Shown in pieces: positions 56,201 to 60,450 of a DNA stretch of 64,000 bases. A model generated the notes under the pieces. It made no database searches and was not told the DNA's origin. It saw only the letters and a program-made list of their open reading frames with translations. The DNA lies in assembly GCA_008933995.1 (NCBI GenBank), contig WARS01000031.1, positions 3,686,001 through 3,750,000 of the forward strand, read 5' to 3'. The DNA is from Datnioides undecimradiatus (taxonomy: Eukaryota; Chordata; Actinopteri; Lobotiformes; Datnioididae). The position numbers were made by a program, and so were the translations under genes. Within the stretch, counting starts at the first letter, position 1. The number at the start of each line of letters is the position of its first letter.

Positions 56201-56954
56201 TTGTGCATTGGACAGTGTGCAAAACCTGGCATCTACAGTGCCTGTGGACAAGCCAGAGGTGGGGATGGTGGCACTAGACTCCGCTCTGCAGGAGCAGGAG
56301 AGGATCATCACCATGTCCTACGCTCTCGCCTCGGAGGCATCGCTCAAGAGCAAACTAGTCGCAGGTTGGTCATTTTATATCATGTTAAATACATTTCTGT
56401 CCATTTGTGCCTGTGGGCTGTTGTAGATATATGCATCTTTGCTTTATAAAGGAGTGTAAAATTCACGACTGCTCTGAAACACTAACAGAAATAATTAATG
56501 TATCTGCAAAAGAAAAAGAGCACATGATCCCTGACAGTTTCGGTAAATTTCCTCTCGGCATCAAATTGACATCTTTTGGTTGAAGAAGGGATAATGGGGG
56601 GGATTCTGGATTGATGGAGTGGAGATGAGAGGGGCATGAGGTGCAGAGTCAAGCAATAAGGCTGTTCATTTCTTAATAACTGAACATTATTCCTTCTTAG
56701 GAGCGCAGATAGCCTCTAATTGCAATCCATGTAGAATCTTTCAGACAGGGGTGGAATCGCTTGATGAGGCCATTTTGTGTGCTGATCAATGACCCAGTCA
56801 AACTCAACTCTCCTTCTGCATACCACTGCTGCGGCTTTGAACGTAGCTCTGAACCTGCATAAAAGACCATGCGTTCACTTTTCATCTTTTTCATACTCTA
56901 CAGCAGACAGGCAAGTTCATTTTCACTGTAGCTGCAGCAGGTTGTCAGTCTGTC

Positions 56955-56994
<40 letters not shown>

Positions 56995-58526
56995 AATCTG
57001 TCACACACAGTAACACTCAAGCTGTCAGCATGTGTGGAAGCTTAATATGCACAGTGAGGCAAAGTCAACAATTATAACATTATTTCCAGCATAGAGAAAT
57101 GTCAGAGAATATAACTGGTGGCATCTTGTCAGTGGAGGCTGAATCAATGACTTTCTCTCCCTTTGGTGTTAAAGTAAGGCATGCTGGTGCACTTTCAAAT
57201 CCCTGAATTAAAAGAGGAGTCTTTTTCACAGTATTATGCATGAGAGACTTCAATAATGCTGGCATAAAAGCAGGAATATGCAGCACTGAAATTACTTACA
57301 GTATATATTAAAAAGGTGTTTTTGAATATTGAATTTGTTATTCTAAATTTGGTATTTTTAATTACTTGTCAAAAATACTGAAAAGAAGCTCTAATCTATC
57401 CACCTGTATATTAACCATCTACAAAACACACCTCCTGCTGCGGTGCCACTTAAACTTTTCATTTCTTTTTTTATAAGCTTACAAAATGTTCAAATGATGA
57501 GGAAATAAGGCACGCATCACAGCCGTGCATCCAGGTTACAAAGAGCAGCGAACGACTGGTGATGCTGATTATACTGACTACACGTTCACACCATCCTAAT
57601 GACTTTCTTCTTGTCAGATACCTTCAGATTGTTCATTCTTTGGGATAGTGAAGCAAAATCACGTTGATATGTTAAAATCAGTCTAGAACTTACTTAATGA
57701 AACCTTATGAAAACAAACAGCTCATAAATTTGCAAATGTCAGCCGTCAGAAATCTTTTTTTTTTTTTAATCCATGGACTGTTGTTATTTTTATTATGAAG
57801 TAATCTATGAATTATTCCTCAAAGGATTGCAGCTGTCATTATGACTACACTGTGTAAAATCTCGTGCCTAAGTGACTTCATTAAAATAGATATTTCGTTC
57901 AAACTTCAGTATAGTCATATGTGAAACAAAAAAGAAGCAAATGTTGATGCTGGAGAAGTTGGAAACAAAGAGAAAATCTGGGTTTTTTTTCCAATCCCTG
58001 ACTGAAACGATCAGCTAATTATATTGTTTCACTCTTGCATCATAATTTTCTCTTGATTGATTTATGAATATATTTTTCTCTCTATAGTTTATGCTGTGTC
58101 AGCTATCCATTTGATATATCCCCTTGTATCATGTCATTAGTAACATCTCACCAGGTTAACTTATATCATTTTTTTAATAAAACATATACAGTGATATTAG
58201 AACACTCATGTCAACCACATCCAGATGTCATTAGTATGCAGAGTGCAGGAAGCGTAAGTGTGATTCACTTTCAGTAAACACTGTGTGGCTCTCAGGTCTG
58301 TCCGTCACTGCGGCCCGTAAACTGTCCCAGAACTGACCATTTGACTAACAACCAATGTGTTTTCTCCCTCTCTTGTTTTCCTTCTTCCCTCTCCTCTGTA
58401 GTTCCTACACAGGCTAACATCCCCTCCCCTCCTCCCCCACCCCCTCCTCCACCTCCTCCTCTTCCTCCTGTGTCTCTGGCACCTCCCTCTCCTCTAAGCA
58501 ACGGGATTCACTACACGTTTGTCTAA
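25729..58526 (+). CDS. plekha7: plekha7, 25 visible coding exons, 5'-partial
   Basis: Gene-level entry. The product is a junctional scaffold of the zonula adherens: it binds phosphoinositides through its PH domain and connects p120-catenin/cadherin with afadin, PDZD11 and microtubule minus ends (established for PLEKHA7). The coding join is 25729-25812, 30975-31086, 32563-32667, 33295-33367, 33761-33861, 37710-37888, 39257-39685, 39885-40425, 43007-43090, 43487-43621, 44531-44584, 47424-47495, 48585-48665, 48789-48938, 49642-49743, 49937-50048, 50259-50464, 51089-51280, 51364-51478, 51586-51677, 52249-52470, 54479-54706, 55827-55960, 56216-56364 and 58402-58526. All junctions are GT-AG and in phase. 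The total is 3877 nt, giving 1291 residues after a codon split with an upstream exon. WW1 and most of WW2 are missing because their exons lie outside the window. PLEKHA5 and PLEKHA6 were considered: the extended PH loop, SIPLPSYVIAPVEP and the HTVSAPSLHGK segment point to PLEKHA7. I cannot tell paralogue a from b. Confidence 0.96.
29019..29120. repeat. possible retroelement 3'-tail-like repeat
   Basis: CCTTTATTAATCCCAGGAAATTTG followed by TTACAGCAGCAAAG resembles the widespread fish CTTTATTGATCCC..GGAAATTC repeat that ends in A-rich sequence. It is degenerate, without ORF, and the family is uncertain. Confidence 0.45.
29220..29257. repeat. (TG)n microsatellite
   Basis: About 18 GT units in the 25813-30974 intron. 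Confidence 0.97.
30626..30651. repeat. (GA)n microsatellite
   Basis: About 12 GA units in the 25813-30974 intron. Confidence 0.95.
30975..31086 (+). CDS. plekha7: plekha7 exon: WW-PH linker (residues 28-65)
   Basis: The acceptor is caactgtag and the donor is AAG|gtgaga. The exon opens with one base of a split Arg codon and ends in phase 0. The peptide carries MSKSAANQRSPSMVTESSKA, which corresponds to the low-complexity linker MSK..NQRPSSMVSETSTA of PLEKHA7. It is Ser/Thr-rich and probably disordered. Its Met at residue 33 is the first in-frame ATG available to any transcript that starts 5' of this exon without its own start codon. Confidence 0.93.
31087..32562 (+). other. plekha7: plekha7 intron (1.5 kb)
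   Basis: Noncoding. It contains one copy of the repeat shared with 41130-41240 (31780-31926) and a possible hAT-like terminal sequence near 32265. Confidence 0.88.
31780..31926. repeat. degenerate teleost interspersed repeat, copy 1
   Basis: It shares the core (A)ATTAGTCCATC-N-AC-N-CAAACT with 41155-41180 and later contains TTCGCTGGTTTCAGTC plus TACTGCTTTTCTCTGTCTGATATGA. That pair of phrases is familiar from a very common fish repeat that carries ATTAGTCGAT-type ends. The family name is not certain. Confidence 0.55.
32563..32667 (+). CDS. plekha7: plekha7 exon: PH domain start (residues 66-100)
   Basis: The acceptor is tttctgcag and the donor is CAG|gtgagc, phase 0 at both ends. It encodes GKVHSFGKRDHAIKRN followed by VVVRGWLYKQ, the basic lead-in and first beta strand of the PH domain. 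Residues R94 and K99 belong to the phosphoinositide-binding basic patch typical of the beta1-beta2 loop. The segment is near-identical to vertebrate PLEKHA7. Confidence 0.97.
32668..33294 (+). other. plekha7: plekha7 intron (627 bp)
   Basis: Noncoding; nothing notable seen. Confidence 0.9.
33295..33367 (+). CDS. plekha7: plekha7 exon: PH beta1-beta2 loop and beta3 (residues 101-124)
   Basis: The acceptor is acctccag and the donor is AAAG|gtgagt. It encodes DSSGMRLWKRKWFVLSDY followed by CLFYYK, the most conserved part of the family. The basic cluster R106/K109/R110/K111 and the aromatic pair W112/F113 fit the phosphoinositide pocket. The exon ends in phase 1. Confidence 0.97.
33368..33760 (+). 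other. plekha7: plekha7 intron (393 bp)
   Basis: Noncoding; nothing notable seen. Confidence 0.9.
33761..33861 (+). CDS. plekha7: plekha7 exon: PH domain middle (residues 125-158)
   Basis: The acceptor is gattcacag and the donor is AAG|gtaaca. It encodes DSREETVLGSIPLPSYVIAP and then DDHINRKYAFK. The SIPLPSYVI signature separates PLEKHA7 from PLEKHA6 (SIPLLSFRV) and PLEKHA5 (SILLPSFQI), as I recall those proteins. It ends in phase 0. Confidence 0.97.
33862..37709 (+). other. plekha7: plekha7 intron inside the PH domain (3.8 kb)
   Basis: Noncoding. It contains a DNA-element remnant at about 36125-36240 and a short CpG-rich patch at 35795-35870. It also has imperfect TG-rich sequence near 34960-35000. 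Short ORFs in several frames have no recognisable product. Confidence 0.88.
36125..36240. mobile_element. remnant of a fish DNA transposon-like repeat
   Basis: Contains GTCCATAAGTATTTGGACAG followed by TGACAC, a phrase found at the end of an abundant non-autonomous DNA element of teleosts, then a degenerate body. The opposite end was not found, so it is a fragment. The superfamily is not assigned. Confidence 0.5.
37710..37888 (+). CDS. plekha7: plekha7 exon: PH loop and C-terminal helix (residues 159-218)
   Basis: The acceptor is ctttgatag and the donor is AAGAG|gttggt. The exon starts ASHTGMRSYIYN, continues through a loop (about residues 169-183) found in PLEKHA7 but not in PLEKHA5/6, then MRTYFFSADTQEDMNGWIRA. 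W200 is the invariant Trp of the PH C-terminal helix. The donor is weaker than its neighbours (gttggt). It ends in phase 2. Confidence 0.96.
37889..39256 (+). other. plekha7: plekha7 intron (1.4 kb)
   Basis: Noncoding, with a TG microsatellite at 38198-38239. The ORF that runs into the 39257 exon from 39129 starts inside this intron and is not a real start. Confidence 0.88.
38198..38239. repeat. (TG)n microsatellite
   Basis: About 20 TG units in the 37889-39256 intron. Confidence 0.97.
39257..39685 (+). CDS. plekha7: plekha7 exon: post-PH linker (residues 218-360)
   Basis: The acceptor is ttttcacag and the donor is AAGAG|gtcagt. The 429-nt exon opens EVEKPKKAVHQAVPQTNH, matching the human segment that follows the PH domain. 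It then runs through a poorly conserved polar stretch and ends with conserved PPEQNGN, GFVSRTDTEKHVQRKNTLAQ and VEQWVK. It is Ser/Glu/Gln-rich, so probably disordered. Another ag two bases downstream of the acceptor would break frame. Confidence 0.95.
39885..40425 (+). CDS. plekha7: plekha7 exon: Ser/Pro linker with SDYKYA and WQLYEWQQRQQ (residues 361-541)
   Basis: This is the largest exon (541 nt), with acceptor ctgtctcag and donor CAG|gtatga. Conserved blocks in order are SLPKSPRLPSGSNSP, PSDYKYAHDRLSHFRM, VWQLYEWQQRQQFRHGSPTA and PRSISVPPSPCEVPPS, then an Arg/Pro-rich tail with SPRRPHTPSDRRTV. In mammals this part of PLEKHA7 lies between the PH domain and the coiled coil. Repeated S/T-P and R-x-x-S sites suggest phosphoregulation (inference). 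Confidence 0.96.
40426..43006 (+). other. plekha7: plekha7 intron (2.6 kb)
   Basis: Noncoding. It contains the second copy of the repeat family (41130-41240), followed by a very AT-rich stretch to about 41340. Overlapping short ORFs at 41670-42050 on both strands have no recognisable product. Confidence 0.88.
41130..41240. repeat. degenerate teleost interspersed repeat, copy 2
   Basis: It starts GAAATGATCAGTCGATTGATTCATTAGTCCATCG and runs into AATTAATTAAATCAA-type sequence and TTTAAGCAAAAAT. This is the same family as 31780-31926, from the shared core seen directly in the window. Confidence 0.55.
43007..43090 (+). CDS. plekha7: plekha7 exon: HTVSAPSLHGK block (residues 542-569)
   Basis: The acceptor is cttctccccag and the donor is ACG|gtatga. 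It is 84 nt, phase 0 at both ends. The peptide SMPAMGYITHTVSAPSLHG is nearly identical to the human block. It joins in frame either to the 43487 exon or directly to the 44531 exon. Confidence 0.96.
43091..43486 (+). other. plekha7: plekha7 intron (396 bp)
   Basis: Noncoding intron upstream of the cassette-type exon, with a pyrimidine-rich 3' half (43370-43480). Confidence 0.85.
43487..43621 (+). CDS. plekha7: plekha7 cassette-type exon PEELTLLLIQLRRHQAKM (residues 570-614)
   Basis: The acceptor is ggctacag and the donor is CAG|gtcagg. It is 135 nt (45 codons), phase 0 on both sides. The start PEELTLLLIQLRRHQAKMAG resembles the PEELTLLLIKLRRQQAEL helix of PLEKHA5/6. The human PLEKHA7 sequence I remember goes straight from HGK(S) to ADDTY without it. 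The second half is Gln/His-rich (HLQQHQHNGL). The exon is probably alternatively included. Confidence 0.88.
43622..44530 (+). other. plekha7: plekha7 intron (909 bp)
   Basis: Noncoding. The reading frame of the preceding exon stays open for about 265 bases past the donor, but the extension has no homology that I recognise. Confidence 0.85.
44531..44584 (+). CDS. plekha7: plekha7 exon: ADDTYIQLKKDLEYLDLK (residues 615-632)
   Basis: This 54-nt microexon has acceptor catttaaag (purine-rich just before AG, unlike its neighbours) and donor AAG|gtgggc. The 18 residues differ by one (I for L) from the human ADDTYLQLKKDLEYLDLK. Phase is 0 at both ends. It starts the helical/coiled-coil section. Confidence 0.95.
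44585..47423 (+). other. plekha7: plekha7 intron (2.8 kb)
   Basis: Noncoding; nothing notable seen beyond a pyrimidine-rich start (44620-44760). Confidence 0.88.
47424..47495 (+). CDS. plekha7: plekha7 exon: VKIAESDAD segment (residues 633-656)
   Basis: The acceptor is atttcag and the donor is GAT|gtaagt, a good donor match. It is 72 nt, phase 0 at both ends. It encodes VTGRESLKTERPSRPVKIAE and then SDAD, matching human MTGRDLLKDRSLKPVKIAESDTD. Confidence 0.95.
47496..48584 (+). other. plekha7: plekha7 intron (1.1 kb)
   Basis: Noncoding, AT-rich; nothing notable seen. Confidence 0.9.
48585..48665 (+). CDS. plekha7: plekha7 exon: first coiled-coil exon (residues 657-683)
   Basis: The acceptor is gttttag and the donor is AAG|gttttt, a weak donor after position +2. 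It is 81 nt, phase 0 at both ends. It encodes VKLSRLCEQDKILQELEATI, then RTLKEDK, with heptad-spaced Leu/Ile. It is separated from the next exon by only 123 bp. Confidence 0.95.
48789..48938 (+). CDS. plekha7: plekha7 exon: coiled-coil core (residues 684-733)
   Basis: The acceptor is cttatctag and the donor is ACA|gtaaga. It is 150 nt, phase 0 at both ends. It encodes DKLESVLDVSHQQMEQYRDQ, then HAEKIAYQQKLLQEDVVHIR and AEISKVST. The EQYRDQP and KIAYQQKLLQED motifs are nearly invariant in PLEKHA5/6/7. Confidence 0.97.
48939..49641 (+). other. plekha7: plekha7 intron (703 bp)
   Basis: Noncoding; nothing notable seen. Confidence 0.9.
49642..49743 (+). CDS. plekha7: plekha7 exon: EMENAWNEY coiled coil (residues 734-767)
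   Basis: The acceptor is ttgtgcag and the donor is CAG|gtctgt. It is 102 nt, phase 0 at both ends. It encodes EMENAWNEYSRLERDVDWLK, then SALQGQM. The family core is E-M-E-x-A-W-x-E-Y. Confidence 0.97.
49937..50048 (+). CDS. plekha7: plekha7 exon: LWRIEDV coiled-coil end (residues 768-804)
   Basis: The acceptor is atgagcag and the donor is CCAG|gtgaga. It is 112 nt and ends in phase 1. It encodes QEKVQIRKELWRIEDVIAGL, then STSKANYKVTISSVTNP, matching human QEKSQIQKDLWRIEDVTAGL. It closes the coiled-coil block. Confidence 0.97.
50259..50464 (+). CDS. plekha7: plekha7 exon: Ser/Gln/His-rich, polyQ (residues 805-873)
   Basis: The acceptor is cattccccag and the donor is TGG|gtgagt. The exon encodes ERKFVPSVSASSVPSVSGSP, then a run of six CAG-encoded Gln, then repeated S-P motifs. 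It sits where mammalian PLEKHA7 has its proline-rich region, but Ser, Gln and His dominate here, so homology is clear only at the ends. It is compositionally biased and likely disordered. Confidence 0.9.
50342..50359 (+). repeat. plekha7: in-frame (CAG)6 in plekha7 coding sequence
   Basis: Six consecutive CAG codons inside the 50259-50464 exon encode Gln-6, followed by His. It is a pure triplet run and so a candidate for length variation. Confidence 0.95.
50465..51088 (+). other. plekha7: plekha7 intron (624 bp)
   Basis: Noncoding; nothing notable seen. Confidence 0.9.
51089..51280 (+). CDS. plekha7: plekha7 exon: proline-rich PPRPPLPQLYSP (residues 874-937)
   Basis: The acceptor is tgtgcgcag and the donor is AAG|gtacat. 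It is 192 nt, phase 0 at both ends. It encodes PPRPPLPQLYSPDEHPPAVP, then IRHTSVRGLKRQSDERKRDR, almost the same as human. PxxP motifs could bind SH3/WW partners (inference). The RQSDERKRDRE stretch is strongly basic. Confidence 0.97.
51364..51478 (+). CDS. plekha7: plekha7 exon: VELRPFLSDPEL (residues 938-975)
   Basis: The acceptor is gtatctcag and the donor is AGAG|gtagga. It follows an intron of only 83 bp. It encodes VELRPFLSDPELMGAGDGSS, then GHDGYQTLPSR, matching human VELRSYVSEPEL..YQTLPGRG. It ends in phase 1. Confidence 0.95.
51586..51677 (+). CDS. plekha7: plekha7 exon: SSYVTLRRA (residues 976-1006)
   Basis: The acceptor is ctccctcag and the donor is AAG|gtgagg. It is 92 nt. It encodes SSLRLNQSSSISSYVTLRRA, similar to human SRLQQSSTIAPYVTLRRG. 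It ends in phase 0. Confidence 0.95.
51678..52248 (+). other. plekha7: plekha7 intron (571 bp)
   Basis: Noncoding and very AT-rich around 51830-51930, with a clear pyrimidine tract before the acceptor. Confidence 0.9.
52249..52470 (+). CDS. plekha7: plekha7 exon: basic helix ERMKRHQKALVRQRKR (residues 1007-1080)
   Basis: The acceptor is cctctcag and the donor is TCA|gtatgt. It is 222 nt, phase 0 at both ends. It encodes ERPKSALERLYSGDAAQQQR, then ADEQLERMKRHQKALVRQRK and a Ser-rich end. The strongly basic amphipathic segment is conserved in PLEKHA5/6/7. Reading through the donor would give the ending GSVCY followed by a stop. Confidence 0.96.
52471..54478 (+). other. plekha7: plekha7 intron (2.0 kb)
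   Basis: Noncoding, with a CA microsatellite at 54288-54306. Confidence 0.9.
54288..54306. repeat. (CA)n microsatellite, short
   Basis: About 9 CA units in the 52471-54478 intron. Confidence 0.93.
54479..54706 (+). CDS. plekha7: plekha7 exon: WKREQDFDLQLLERA (residues 1081-1156)
   Basis: The acceptor is ttgtccag and the donor is GAG|gtatgt. It is 228 nt, phase 0 at both ends. WKREQDFDLQLLERAVQGEE is conserved. It is followed by an acidic, Arg-containing spacer and LDYDLDLNKE. The middle (VQGEE repeated) may be a small internal duplication. Confidence 0.94.
54707..55826 (+). other. plekha7: plekha7 intron (1.1 kb)
   Basis: Noncoding; nothing notable seen. Confidence 0.9.
55827..55960 (+). 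CDS. plekha7: plekha7 exon: IPERYVDSEPEEPLSP (residues 1157-1200)
   Basis: The acceptor is ttttgtctag and the donor is CCAG|gtaaat. It encodes KVLIPERYVDSEPEEPLSPQ, then RHRKVERIKSILAKS, a conserved family motif with a charged helix. It ends in phase 2. Confidence 0.95.
56216..56364 (+). CDS. plekha7: plekha7 exon: ALQEQERIITMSYALASEAS (residues 1201-1250)
   Basis: The acceptor is cattggacag and the donor is GCAG|gttggt. It encodes SVQNLASTVPVDKPEVGMVA, then LQEQERIITMSYALASEASL and KSKLVA. The EQE+RI..SYALA(S/T)EAS motif is a C-terminal hallmark of the long PLEKHA5/6/7 isoforms. It ends in phase 1. Confidence 0.94.
56365..58401 (+). other. plekha7: plekha7 last coding-region intron (2.0 kb)
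   Basis: Noncoding, with a CG/CA microsatellite at 56956-56992 and a poly-T stretch near 57756. The acceptor is preceded by a long pyrimidine tract (58360-58400). Confidence 0.9.
56956..56992. repeat. (CG)n(CA)n compound microsatellite
   Basis: Four to five CG units run straight into about 14 CA units. Alternating purine-pyrimidine over the whole length is a sequence type able to form Z-DNA. Confidence 0.95.
58402..58526 (+). CDS. plekha7: plekha7 last coding exon: polyproline tail, stop codon (residues 1251-1291)
   Basis: The acceptor is tcctctgtag. The exon encodes VPTQANIPS, then a run of 11 prolines, LPPVSLAPPSPLSNGIHYTF and a final Val, then TAA. The last three residues T-F-V fit a class I PDZ ligand (S/T-x-hydrophobic). 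The polyproline run is of the profilin/EVH1-binding type. Both functional readings are inference from motif form. The reading phase (2 nt completing a Val codon) agrees with the previous exon. Confidence 0.93.
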
Positions 58527-59764
58527 TCCGAGAAATAAAGTAAGGCCTAACTGCATGTTTTACGGTGCTAATGTTTCAGAGGCCTCACTAATTCTCTCTA
58601 ACAAGGGGCTCCTGTGTGCTTTGCACCTCGCTGCATGCGCACTGCTCTGTTGTGATTGTAGGAAACACATCTTGTCTGGGTTAGGGAAGCCCTGCCTCTG
58701 CTCCCATTATAATCCAAACAAACATCTGCAGGCAGTCTGCTCATCCCACTGTGATAATTGTGTGTAAATTGTTTGGGGTTTTTTTCCTTTTTGTACCACT
58801 GCCAAAATATTTATGGATGGCTGCGGAAAGAAAGGGCTCAAACGAACATGACTGTTTGTAGCATTGTGTATAATTAACAAAAGAGACACCTTTTGATTTA
58901 GCACCTTGACAGTTCAGCAGTCAGCACAGCTGCATTCCACGGCACCAATTAGCTCCCCATCTGTAGCTGCCAGCAATAAGTCAGAAAAAACAGAAACAGT
59001 AGGTATCACTGTTGTTACTGTAAAAACGGAGCTCGGTATCATTTCACTGCCTCGTTAAAAACCTTCATGCCTCCCAATCAGACAAATAATTAATTACTTT
59101 GTTTTGTTTCTGATTTTGCTGTGATGTCATAATATCACCTTTAGCACTATATAGACAAAGAAATAGCTGGATGGAGATAAATAAAGTTTACTACTCTGAT
59201 TTATTATCTATGGTACTAGAAGTTTGTGTGTGCAGCTTGTGTGACTGCATGCTTCACTGTGTATTGTGCTGTTTTGCCCTCTCCTCCTATTTATAGGTCT
59301 GCTGTTGGGTTTGTTAAATTGTTAAAATGGCTTTGCCACCTCGCTGTTTTGTGTCCAATGGTGTAAATCTAAACAACATACAGAAGCTATTAAATTGATT
59401 TTTATCAGCTTACTGTATTGTTATCAGCTTCACAGTAGTCAGTAGAAATGCAGTCTTCACAAAAAGCACTTGTGAAACAGTGAAACAGAGAAATGAATGC
59501 ATCAGCGCACCATGTAGGTGGTGTTTACTCTGTCTTATTTTATTAATTCTCTTGCTTTTGCATCTGTGTGACAGCTGAACGATTGGTTTTATCTGTTTCT
59601 TATAGAAATGCAAGTGTATTGGAGTTAGTCTGGGTTTAGGGTACATGTTTACCTGTTTACAGATTCACTTAAAAAAAAGAAAAGAAAAACTTATTGTTGA
59701 TCTTGTTTTCTTGATATTTACCCTTCTGGTACTGACTCTGTGTTTCTCTCTCGTCACTTCTCAG

Positions 59765-60070
59765 CTCAAGCAATTTCTGGACACTGAGGTGCTTCTCCAC
59801 AACGAGAACAGACTCTGCAAGAACTCTGCAAGGATTCTGCAAGAACAGAGGATTTAGTTCGATTTTGGACATTTTCACCTTCCATTCAGCCGTACAAGAA
59901 CTGTACTAAACATTTAACCTGCTCTCTGAGGCTCACGCAGCATTGACTCGATTTCAGTGTCTCTTGTTGCTGAAAAAGTGACTTTGCAGTTGGAGCCGCC
60001 GTGCTTATTAACTATGGAGGTGTCTAACAAATGTTAATCCCATAATAATAAAAAACTATTTTCTACATGT
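59765..60070 (+). other. plekha7: candidate 3' UTR exon with short ORF tail
   Basis: It follows a strong acceptor and runs to about 20 nt after AATAAA at 60047. Read in phase 0 from the acceptor it contains 30 codons (LKQFLDTEVLLHNENRLCKN..ILQEQRI) before TAG. It also has three imperfect copies of a CTCTGCAAGAA-type unit at 59812-59846. If joined to the donor at 58539/58540 it would be untranslated. No coding donor I can see gives a convincing in-frame fusion. Confidence 0.4.
60047..60052 (+). terminator. candidate poly(A) signal AATAAA
   Basis: Canonical hexamer in an A-rich context, followed within 30 nt by T/GT-rich sequence. It is the first canonical signal after the candidate UTR exon acceptor. 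A second option is ATTAAA at 60422-60427, followed by a T-rich stretch. Confidence 0.5.
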
Positions 60071-60450
60071 CATTGCACTTTGAATTGTACTCTGTATCAT
60101 GTTTCCAAGGTATGACCGAAATGCTTTTACTCGCAGCGTGATCTAAACTGGGAACTTTGTTTTTTGTTTGTCAGGTACAGAATATTAAGAACAAGAGGTA
60201 CTGAATATGTCATGATGGTAGTATTTTTGTCAAAACTCAGATAATATTCTTACACCAAACCACTTGAAATATCATATGTATGTACCTGTAGCACTGCCAG
60301 TCTCCTTTTAGCTTGCCAAAATGAATTTTATTTTTGCTTACATCAGGATGAAAATAACCTTTAACATATTTTCTGTGCGACTGGGGAAGGTTGCACAATG
60401 GAAATTTATAAAAATGTGAATATTAAAGATATTAACACAATATCTGTTTC

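Larger units (their letters stand above)
58527..60450 (+). other. plekha7: plekha7 3' UTR, possibly with one spliced intron
   Basis: The sequence after the stop has no long ORF. A donor-like AAA|GTAAGG lies 13 nt past the stop (GT at 58540-58541). A strong polypyrimidine acceptor ends at 59764 (ctctctcgtcacttctcag). Candidate poly(A) signals are AATAAA at 60047 and ATTAAA at 60422. An AATAAA at 58534 overlaps the donor-like site and is very close to the stop. The 3' end is set by signals only, so the boundary is approximate. Confidence 0.6.
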
